A stretch of 12,100 nt of DNA from Acidocella sp. (GTDB lineage Bacteria; Pseudomonadota; Alphaproteobacteria; Acetobacterales; Acetobacteraceae): the NCBI GenBank assembly GCA_029077775.1, contig JAQNCU010000053.1:1-12100 (forward strand), written 5' to 3'. Below are positions 5,552-11,625 of this stretch, piece by piece (position 1 is the first letter of the stretch; each line of letters opens with the position of its first letter). A program made the translations under genes and the position numbers. The notes beneath the pieces were generated by a model, which did no database searches, was not told where the DNA came from, and worked only from the letters and a program-made list of their open reading frames with translations.

Positions 5552-5580
5552 ATATTAGGCAACACAGCCACTTAACGCAA
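5552..5580 (-). promoter_or_regulatory. Putative promoter of the nuclease gene
   Basis: On the minus strand TTGCGT (5575-5580) and TAATAT (5552-5557) are exactly 17 bp apart. The -10 matches four of six consensus bases and the -35 three of six. It predicts a leader of about 50 nt before ATG 5494. Confidence 0.45.
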
Positions 5581-5634
5581 CATCCGCCTTAGAGCGGCCG
5601 AACCGATCCAAGGAACGCCCGACTTGGGCACTCA

Positions 5635-6570
5635 TCAGCTGCCCTCGCCAAATGTCCAGACCGGGATGCCAAGCTTTTTGGCCTTGTCGGCGAGGTTCGC
5701 CGAAATGCCAGAGCCGGGGAAAGCGATGACCCCGATCGGCATGACACTCAGCATCTGGTCATTGCGCTTGAACGGTGCCGCCTTGGCGTGGCGGGTCCAA
5801 TCGGGCTTGAAGGCGATCTGTGGCACCTTGCGGCTATCGGCCCAGCAGGCGGCGATGCGCTCGGCGCCCTTCGGGCTGCCGCCGTGCAACAGCACCATGT
5901 CGGGGTGCTTGGCGTGAACCTTGTCCAGCCGATCCCAGATGGCATTGTGATCATTGAACTCCAGCCCGCCGGTGAAGGCGATCTTGGCACCCGCTGGGAG
6001 CAGAACCTCCGTTTCGGCGCGGCGTTTGGCGGCGATAAAATCCCGGCTGTCGATCATCGCCGAGGTCAGTGCGCGGTGATTGACCATCGACCCGGCGCGC
6101 GGTCGCCAGGCTGAGCCGGTGTGGCGTTCGAAATGGTCGGCGGCCTGGTCCCGGAAGAACTCCATACTGTTGCGGCGCTCGATGAGGGTGATCCCCTGCG
6201 CCACCAGCCGCTCCAGTTCGACTGAGCGAATTTCCGAGCCGTCCTGTTCCTTCTGGCTGCGCTTTTGGGCGTCCTCGTTATCGTCGAGCGCGCGCTGCAC
6301 GCGGTCGGTGGCGCGGTGGAAGAGATTGACCGTGGACCAGAGGAGGTCTTCGAGGTCGGGTTCGAGGCGGGTGCCTTCCAGGGTTGCGACCAGGGCGTCA
6401 AAGATGTCGGCGACGGCACCACCCACGGCGTCGGGTTCGGGTAGCGGCCGCATATCGGGCTCATCTTGGAATGGGCGATGGCCATAGAGCTGAAGTTCGG
6501 TGAGAAGAGAGTCGGTCGGGGAGGATGCGTGCGCGGGCTCAAAGTCGGGATGGTTACGGTCGGTCGCCAT
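5635..6570 (-). CDS. DUF2493 (SLOG-type nucleotide-binding) protein
   Basis: This 311-aa protein has a C-terminal DUF2493 domain at about 195-308: KIAFTGGLEFND, MVLLHGGSPKGAERIAACWA, FKPDWTRHAKAAPFKRN, GVIAFPGSGISANLADKAKKLGIPVW. The Gly-rich HGG and FPGSG turns are the ligand-binding loops of the YspA-like branch of the SLOG superfamily, which binds nucleotides or nucleotide-derived signals. Residues 1-190 are helical, rich in charged residues (a likely coiled region near 85-150), and typical of plasmid members. The start has AAAGGAC eight bases upstream. It is the last gene of the minus-strand block, 230 bp after the Toprim gene, and carries the structured leader at 6689-6768. The ligand and the cellular role are unknown; nucleotide sensing is an inference from the fold. 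Confidence 0.85.
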   Translation of the reverse strand: MATDRNHPDFEPAHASSPTDSLLTELQLYGHRPFQDEPDMRPLPEPDAVGGAVADIFDALVATLEGTRLEPDLEDLLWSTVNLFHRATDRVQRALDDNEDAQKRSQKEQDGSEIRSVELERLVAQGITLIERRNSMEFFRDQAADHFERHTGSAWRPRAGSMVNHRALTSAMIDSRDFIAAKRRAETEVLLPAGAKIAFTGGLEFNDHNAIWDRLDKVHAKHPDMVLLHGGSPKGAERIAACWADSRKVPQIAFKPDWTRHAKAAPFKRNDQMLSVMPIGVIAFPGSGISANLADKAKKLGIPVWTFGEGS

Positions 6571-6688
6571 GGTGATGTCCTTTTCGGAGTGACCGCGCCC
6601 ATCGCGGCCTTCGTGGCGATCACTTGACGGCGGGCGGACCGGGCCGGCACCGCCGAGCGCAGCGACAGCGGCCGAAGCGCAGCGGAGG

Positions 6689-6768
6689 ACGGCGGAAGGC
6701 GGCTATTTTGTCTCGCGATGCAAAGCGCCCCCCTTGGGGCGCGGCGGAAAATAGCCGCCTTGAGCCGT
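6689..6768 (-). ncRNA. Structured leader element of DUF2493 gene (copy 1 of shared motif)
   Basis: A perfect 13-bp stem, AGGCGGCTATTTT (6697-6709) with AAAATAGCCGCCT (6748-6760), encloses a hairpin GCGCCCC-cctt-GGGGCGC (6725-6742). An outer 5-bp stem ACGGC/GCCGT (6689-6693 with 6764-6768) closes it. The segment between stems (about 6710-6724) is unpaired and contains CTCGCGA. Layout, outer flanks and distance to the start codon (about 120 nt) match the DUF736 leader at 2643-2719, whereas most paired bases differ. It lies between the Toprim stop and the DUF2493 start. With no T-run on the minus strand it is not an ordinary terminator; a cis-regulatory RNA or processing site is likelier. Confidence 0.6.
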
Positions 6769-6800
6769 TGCGGGCCCGGGCCGCTTGCCGTCAGATCGCC

Positions 6801-7949
6801 CTATAGAAGGCCGTGGGCCGGGCTCTCTCCCGGTAAAGGAAACCGCTGGCGTCCGAGGTCAGACCTGATGCCCCATGCCTGCGGGATTGCGTCATCCCGA
6901 CTTGGTTGTCTAGCGGGGGCGAAGATGCGTGGCACGTCTTCCGGGACGAGTTGTACACGTAATGCTGCCAGAAAATCATCGACGCCGAGATGGCGCAGGT
7001 CATCGTTGAAATCCTGCAGCCTCGGCAAAAGCGCCAAAATCTCGATGCTGGCGGCCGCTGCTCGCTTGGTCAGGGTCGCAAATGCTGCATCCCCCGCCGC
7101 ATCATTGTCGCGCGCCACATAGAGACGCCGCAGCGTGGCTGGGAACTGGATGGCGGCGAGGTGATTGGCGGAGAGTGCCGCGACCATGGGCAGGTGCGGC
7201 AGAACGCAGCGTAGCGAGAGCATGGTTTCGATTCCTTCGCCCGCCGCCATGATATCGTCCGCCTTGCCGAACCAAACGCCATTGCCCAGGAGATGGCCCA
7301 TTGCGCGTCTTGGTGTTTCGACAGGTGCTTTGCCGTGCCCCGACGGCGCGAGCCAGGTTCGATGGACCCCGGTGATGGCGCCAGTGATATCGGTGACGGC
7401 GGCAATCATCGCCGGCCAGGTCTCAGTGGGTGCATCAGAGTGCGGACGATAGTAGCAGCGTGGGTGGAAGCGGAGGCTTCCGGTTTCATGCAAAACCGTA
7501 ATGCCGCGTCCGTGCAAATAAGTTTCCACGATTGTGCCCGTAATCGGGCAGGACATCGCAAACAGGCGCCGCGCGGATTCCGAAGATCCCGTTGGCGATG
7601 CGGCACGAAAATCATTGCCGTGCTCTGGTGCCGTGACGGAGTCTGGCATGCCGAGAAATCGTCTGGCCTCGCGGGCAACGTCGGCGAAATGAAAAAGCCC
7701 ACATCGGGCGCGGATAATATCGAGCAGATCGCCATGCTGAGCGAGTGACGCGTCGGTCCATTTTCCCGCGGCACCTTTGCCAGCATCGGGACCGATCAGG
7801 CGCACATACATGGACCGGCCGGGGGTATTCTTGATGTCGCCAATGATCCAATACCGCCCGGCGCGATATCCATTGGGCAGATAATATCGGCACACGGCTT
7901 CGGCGTGATGCACGAGGGCGCGCTTCAGTTCAGCAGCGTCATTTCCCAT
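6801..7949 (-). CDS. Toprim-domain primase-like protein
   Basis: This 382-aa protein belongs to the plasmid primase-like family with a Toprim_3 domain. The N-terminal part (residues 1-100) has CRYYLPNGYRAGRYWIIGD and WTDASLAQHGDLLDIIRARCG, the usual DUF7146-type region. The Toprim core follows: IMAAGEGIETML with catalytic E238, then RRLYVARDNDAAG with D281 and D283, the metal-binding DxD. No zinc-binding cluster is apparent, so it may use a partner or act as a topoisomerase-primase-like nucleotidyltransferase without its own template-binding finger. I chose ATG 7949 because the domain starts there and AAAGGCGAG lies upstream; the open frame runs further only by chance. Stem-loops at 7952-8000 lie in the 73-bp gap after parB. 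It probably serves replication or repair of the element. Confidence 0.85.
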   Translation of the reverse strand: MGNDAAELKRALVHHAEAVCRYYLPNGYRAGRYWIIGDIKNTPGRSMYVRLIGPDAGKGAAGKWTDASLAQHGDLLDIIRARCGLFHFADVAREARRFLGMPDSVTAPEHGNDFRAASPTGSSESARRLFAMSCPITGTIVETYLHGRGITVLHETGSLRFHPRCYYRPHSDAPTETWPAMIAAVTDITGAITGVHRTWLAPSGHGKAPVETPRRAMGHLLGNGVWFGKADDIMAAGEGIETMLSLRCVLPHLPMVAALSANHLAAIQFPATLRRLYVARDNDAAGDAAFATLTKRAAAASIEILALLPRLQDFNDDLRHLGVDDFLAALRVQLVPEDVPRIFAPARQPSRDDAIPQAWGIRSDLGRQRFPLPGESPAHGLL

Positions 7950-7951
7950 TG

Positions 7952-8000
7952 TCTCGCCTTTCACGAGAAGAGGGACCCGCACTTGCGAACGGATCCCTCT
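7952..8000 (-). promoter_or_regulatory. Two back-to-back hairpins at the Toprim gene start
   Basis: On the minus strand AGAGGGATCCG pairs with CGGGTCCCTCT (8000-7990 with 7979-7969), an 11-bp stem with a 10-base loop. One pair is G-U in the transcript but a C-A mismatch on the other strand, which favours a role as minus-strand RNA. Directly after it TCTCG and CGAGA (7968-7964 with 7956-7952) form a second hairpin whose loop holds GAAAGG, the ribosome binding site of the Toprim gene. This could limit translation. There is no T-run, so termination is unlikely. Confidence 0.5.
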
Positions 8001-8022
8001 CAAGACGAACCAGGTGCTCGTT

Positions 8023-10155
8023 CTACTCAGCCGCGATTGCGTCGGTGGCTGCGACCGCGTGCTCAGTATCGGCATTTGGCGCCGCGGGATCGATAGCCGT
8101 TTCGCTCTCCGAAGCCACCGATTCTTCGACGAGTGTGTCGATCGTCTCGCTGGCTTGCGGAATGACCTCAGGTGCGTTGTGCGCACCCGGGGTCCGCAGC
8201 GCTTCTGGCAGCCAAGCTGAGCCGGTGAGCAATTGCTCGGCCTGCTCCACCATGTCGGTCTTCTTCAACTGTGCGATCCGTTCAGCCGCTTGCTCGCCCT
8301 TCGCCTCGCGCACGGCTTCGAGGATCCGCGCCTTCGGCACCCGGCCGAGATAATTGTCCGCCGTCGGCGCCCAGCCCGCCGCCACCAGATCGAGCGACAG
8401 GGTTTCCGCGAGCCTTGTGGCGTGCGCCAGTGCCTTCGGGCGCCGGTTCCAGGCTTCCTGGACGGCGTTGACCGTCAGCGAGATGCAATGGGCGAACAAG
8501 GCCTCGCGGCTATCCGTGTCGAGCGACGCCAGCACATCCCATAACTCCCCGGAATCCTCAGGCAACTGTTCCGCCCAATTCCGGTGCCGGGCATCGATCC
8601 GCGCTGCTAGCGGCGTATCGGCCAAACCGGGAGCCTGGGTGCTGAAGACCACGCTCTTCGGCTCGATTTCCAGGCAGGAATCCTGCCCGTAGCGATAGAA
8701 TAGTTTCAGGGTAAGAACGTGCAGCGCCGCAAGGAAGGCGATCCCCGGATCATTGCCGACGGCCTCTCGCAGCGCCAGCGTGCGATAGGACGTGAGTTCG
8801 CTCATCAGCTTGTCCGAGAGAGGGCGGATGGCATCGTCCTCTTCGGGCGGCTCAGCTTCGGCGCCGCCCTGAGTAATCGACTCAGCGCCAGGAATGCTCG
8901 AGCGCAGCGCGACGGCATTTTCGGGTTCCGCCGGATCGGTTTCGCCCTCGGGCCCGGCCTGCTCACGTTCAGCAACCGGCACCTCATCCTCGGGGCGGAC
9001 ATAGCCGCGCTCAACGCGCAGCCGGCCCGACCCGTCGATGCTCACAAACGCCCCCGCCCGAACGATGTAGGCGGCGTCATAGACCGAAGGGCGTTCGTGG
9101 ATGGCGGCAATCTCCGTTTCAATCTCGCCCAGGCGTTGGTCGATCTCTTCGGGGATTTCGTCGGCAGTTGCGTAGCACTCCTCGATCTGCTCGGCCTCGG
9201 CGCGCAACGCCTCAACCTTGGCAATTTCCTCATCGGAGAGTGCTGCACGCGTACCCGAAATCAAACGCAGACCATAGGTATGGCCGTAGGGAAACTCGCT
9301 CGCCTCCTCGACCCATTTCCAGCCTTCGGTGCGGATGGTGTCGGCATCCCGCTCCAGCTTTTCGAGAACCAAGCGTTCGAGCAGCCCGACGTCCTGGAGC
9401 CAGCCGCCGTCATCCTGCTGGAACAAATCGCGCATGACGGCGCCACCTGCGGCAACGTATTCCTCGCCGGCATATTGCGCCCGCTTGTCCGAAGCGCGCA
9501 CTGCACCCTCGGTCAGCAAGCGGCGGATCTGGTAGGGCTCCTTGTTGTAGGAACGCTGCATTGCCTCCCAAACCTGTTCCTGACGCTCATGGTCAGGGCT
9601 GACCGAGAAGGCCATCAGCTGGTCGAGATTCATGCCGTCTTCGGCATAGATTTCGAGCAGTTTCGGCGACACGGATGCCAGGCGCAGCCGCTGCTTCACC
9701 ACCGATACCGCGACAAAGAAGACTGCGGCAATTTCCTCCTCGCTCTGCCCCTTCTCCCGCAACGAGAGGAAGGCGCGGAACTGGTCGAGCGGATGCAGCG
9801 GCGCGCGCTGCACGTTTTCGGCAAGACTGTCCTCTTCGGCGATACCCTCGGTGCGCACAACGCACGGGATCGGCGCCGTGCGGGCAAGGCGCTTTTGCCG
9901 CACCAGCAATTCCAGCGCGCGATAGCGGCGGCCACCGGCGGGAATTTCGAACATGCCGGTCTCGGCGCCGGCTTCGTCCAGCACGGGCCGCACGGTGATG
10001 CTCTGCAGCAGCGTACGCCGGGCGATGTCGGCGGCAAGTTCCTCGATCGAGACGCCCGCTTTCACGCGCCGGACATTCGATTGCGAGAGCACGAGCCTGT
10101 CGAAGGGAATATCGCGCGAGGCGCTGAGCGTGATTTTTTGAACGGCTTTGGCCAT
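8023..10155 (-). CDS. Large ParB-like (KorB/Spo0J-type) DNA-binding protein
   Basis: This 710-aa protein has a ParB N-terminal domain at about 15-115 with the two CTP-binding boxes: GGRRYRA (74-80) and ENVQRAPLHPLDQ (113-125). A helix-turn-helix follows (SEEEIAAVFFVAVSVVKQRLRLA, 138-160). Residues 305-355 are probably a coiled coil, 385-445 are acidic and probably disordered, and 590-655 (WAPTADNYLGRVPKARILEAVREAKGE) form a second domain typical of this oversized plasmid group. Chromosomal ParB is about 300 aa. The ATG at 10155 is preferred because the shared leader hairpin and GGAGAT lie directly upstream. No ParA gene is adjacent, so a role as a regulator or nucleoid-type binder is as likely as classic partition. 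It lies between the DUF932 and Toprim genes in the same direction. Confidence 0.9.
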   Translation of the reverse strand: MAKAVQKITLSASRDIPFDRLVLSQSNVRRVKAGVSIEELAADIARRTLLQSITVRPVLDEAGAETGMFEIPAGGRRYRALELLVRQKRLARTAPIPCVVRTEGIAEEDSLAENVQRAPLHPLDQFRAFLSLREKGQSEEEIAAVFFVAVSVVKQRLRLASVSPKLLEIYAEDGMNLDQLMAFSVSPDHERQEQVWEAMQRSYNKEPYQIRRLLTEGAVRASDKRAQYAGEEYVAAGGAVMRDLFQQDDGGWLQDVGLLERLVLEKLERDADTIRTEGWKWVEEASEFPYGHTYGLRLISGTRAALSDEEIAKVEALRAEAEQIEECYATADEIPEEIDQRLGEIETEIAAIHERPSVYDAAYIVRAGAFVSIDGSGRLRVERGYVRPEDEVPVAEREQAGPEGETDPAEPENAVALRSSIPGAESITQGGAEAEPPEEDDAIRPLSDKLMSELTSYRTLALREAVGNDPGIAFLAALHVLTLKLFYRYGQDSCLEIEPKSVVFSTQAPGLADTPLAARIDARHRNWAEQLPEDSGELWDVLASLDTDSREALFAHCISLTVNAVQEAWNRRPKALAHATRLAETLSLDLVAAGWAPTADNYLGRVPKARILEAVREAKGEQAAERIAQLKKTDMVEQAEQLLTGSAWLPEALRTPGAHNAPEVIPQASETIDTLVEESVASESETAIDPAAPNADTEHAVAATDAIAAE

Positions 10156-10162
10156 GGTGAAA

Positions 10163-10217
10163 TATCTCCAGGACGGGCGGCCGGGAGACTCTCTCTCGAC
10201 CTCCAACCCGTCATGAA
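10163..10217 (-). promoter_or_regulatory. Shared leader hairpin of the parB-like gene
   Basis: About 48 of 55 positions match the leader of the DUF932 gene at 11495-11550. The outer stem GACGGG/CCCGTC (10172-10177 with 10207-10212) encloses an inner hairpin at 10179-10201 built on GGCCGGGAGA and TCTCTCGACC. It ends directly before the ribosome binding site GGAGAT. A length difference within the shared block puts the two copies in different reading frames, so selection is on RNA or DNA and not on a leader peptide. Confidence 0.55.
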
Positions 10218-10218
10218 G

Positions 10219-10255
10219 CTGCGGCCCTCCTCTCACTTTGAGAGGCGAGCCGCAG
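10219..10255 (-). promoter_or_regulatory. Second hairpin in the DUF932-parB gap
   Basis: CTGCGGC/GCCGCAG (10219-10225 with 10249-10255) encloses CCTCTC/GAGAGG (10229-10234 with 10240-10245), separated by symmetrical 3-base internal loops, with a 5-base end loop. It lies 38 bp after the DUF932 stop codon and just upstream of the shared leader hairpin. There is no T-run on either side. It could be an mRNA-stabilising or processing hairpin. Confidence 0.5.
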
Positions 10256-10293
10256 AACCGGACAGACGTACATGCGTAGAACCTGATCCCGAT

Positions 10294-11490
10294 TCAGGCC
10301 GCGCGGTCGAGCAGTTTCTTTGCCCGCGCCTCGAGGTCGAGCCGCGAATCCTGATGGGTCTTGCCGCGCGCGACCGCGGTGATGCCTTGCACGAAATCGA
10401 ATACGCTTTCAGGTTTGTGCCCCTCCTCGGCGAGCACGGTTTCGATGATCTTCGTCGTCTCGGTCTTGCTGAAGCCGCGCTTGCGCAGAAAATCGGCACG
10501 GTCATCGTCGGAGCGCGCGACGATCTGGGCGCGAGCCGCCTTGATGCCGTTGATGAATGGCGCGGGGCTGGAATCAGCGAACCGCGCCAATGCCGGCGCG
10601 GCTTCATGGGCAAAACGCGAGGCGGCGTATTTGGAATGCCGGATGGTGATCTCCTCGAAATCCTCGACGCCCCAGAGATTGCGATTCTGGCAAACCGCGC
10701 GGAGATAGAAGGAGGCGATGCCCAGGGTTTTCGCGCCTACTTCGGAATTCCAGCAATAGAAGCCACGGAAATACAGGTCCGGCGAGCCGTCCGACAGCCG
10801 TCCGGCCTCGATCGGGTTGAGGTCATCGACCAGAAACAGGAAGACATCCCGGTCGCTGGCGTAGAGCGTGGTCGTGTCCTTGGTCACGTCGACACTCGGG
10901 TTGTAGATGCCGGTCGACCAGTTCAGCACCCCCGGCACCTTCCAGCGCGTGTCGCCGGTGCCGTTGCCGGCAATGCGGCGCACCGCCGCCACCAGTTCGT
11001 GGTCGTAGATGCGGCCATAATCCGGGCCAGTGGCGGCGCGAAGCTCAAGGCGCCCATCATCGGTCTCCAAGGTTTTCACCTGTTCGGCGCGATGCGAGGC
11101 CAGTCCGTATTGCAAGTTGATCCCCGCCAGTGCGGCCGGAAGCTGGCGCAGATACGCGGCCGGCGCGCCCACCAGGCTGGTGAGCTGGCCAAAGCTCCAA
11201 TGCGTCGGCGAAACCGGCTCGGCTGCACCGGGCAGAATCAAGGACAGGCGCTCGGCATCGGCGCGGTCCGCTTCGACGCGGATGGCAGCACTTTCAACGG
11301 TCCGGGTCCGGCTATGCTCGCTGCGGCTGTTCACGGAACTGAACAGCTCCGACAGCGATAAAAACCGCTCATCGTCGGGGCGAGAAAACCATTCCGAGAA
11401 CACGCGCCCGACGCGCTGCCCCCGGCTGGCATCAACCTTATAGCCACCGCTTGTGTCACGGCCGGCATCCATAATTTCCACATTATTCAT
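10294..11490 (-). CDS. DUF932 family protein
   Basis: This 398-aa protein is a full-length DUF932 member. Recognisable stretches are THWSFGQLTSLVGAPAAYLRQLP (97-117), GPDYGRIYDHELVAAV (155-170), FRGFYCWNSEVGAKTLGIASFYLRAVCQNRNLWG (241-274) and a helical C-terminus. DUF932 proteins are common on plasmids and phages; a role in recombination, anti-restriction or DNA maintenance has been suggested for relatives, but I know of none proven. The start at 11490 is set by GGAGAT directly upstream, next to the shared leader hairpin (11495-11550); an in-frame start at 11547 would lie inside that hairpin. It follows dnaE2 by 135 bp and precedes the parB-like gene by 138 bp, in the same direction. Confidence 0.9.
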   Translation of the reverse strand: MNNVEIMDAGRDTSGGYKVDASRGQRVGRVFSEWFSRPDDERFLSLSELFSSVNSRSEHSRTRTVESAAIRVEADRADAERLSLILPGAAEPVSPTHWSFGQLTSLVGAPAAYLRQLPAALAGINLQYGLASHRAEQVKTLETDDGRLELRAATGPDYGRIYDHELVAAVRRIAGNGTGDTRWKVPGVLNWSTGIYNPSVDVTKDTTTLYASDRDVFLFLVDDLNPIEAGRLSDGSPDLYFRGFYCWNSEVGAKTLGIASFYLRAVCQNRNLWGVEDFEEITIRHSKYAASRFAHEAAPALARFADSSPAPFINGIKAARAQIVARSDDDRADFLRKRGFSKTETTKIIETVLAEEGHKPESVFDFVQGITAVARGKTHQDSRLDLEARAKKLLDRAA

Positions 11491-11494
11491 GGGG

Positions 11495-11550
11495 TATCTC
11501 CAAGACGGGATGGCCGGGAGACTCTCTCTCGACTTCGAATCCGTCACGAA
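11495..11550 (-). promoter_or_regulatory. Shared leader hairpin of the DUF932 gene
   Basis: This is the second copy of the leader found at 10163-10217. The outer GACGG/CCGTC pairing (11504-11508 with 11541-11545) and the inner GGCCGGGAGA...TCTCTCGAC hairpin (about 11512-11533) are kept, and GGAGAT follows immediately. The 11495-11625 gap holds no other recognisable feature apart from a short T-run near 11550. Confidence 0.55.
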
Positions 11551-11625
11551 AAACCCTTCCGCACTCTCACTCTTTCTTTGGGCACCGCCTGTCTCAACAC
11601 GTCGCGTCTCCGGCCGCCAGCCGCC

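Noticed and set aside
5582..5634. Direct repeats flanking the nuclease cargo
   Set aside because: Compared by eye with 3780-3880; only short scattered matches such as CGATC and CCAAG were seen, not a convincing target-site duplication or attachment site.
7950..8186. N-terminal extension of the Toprim gene up to 8186
   Set aside because: It overlaps the end of parB, is Arg/Ser-rich and unlike the family; ATG 7949 fits the domain start.
8719..11361. Very long plus-strand open frame (880 codons)
   Set aside because: It runs antisense across the parB-like and DUF932 genes, both of which are clear family members with good ribosome binding sites. In GC-rich DNA such mirror frames are common, and its translation shows no recognisable domain.
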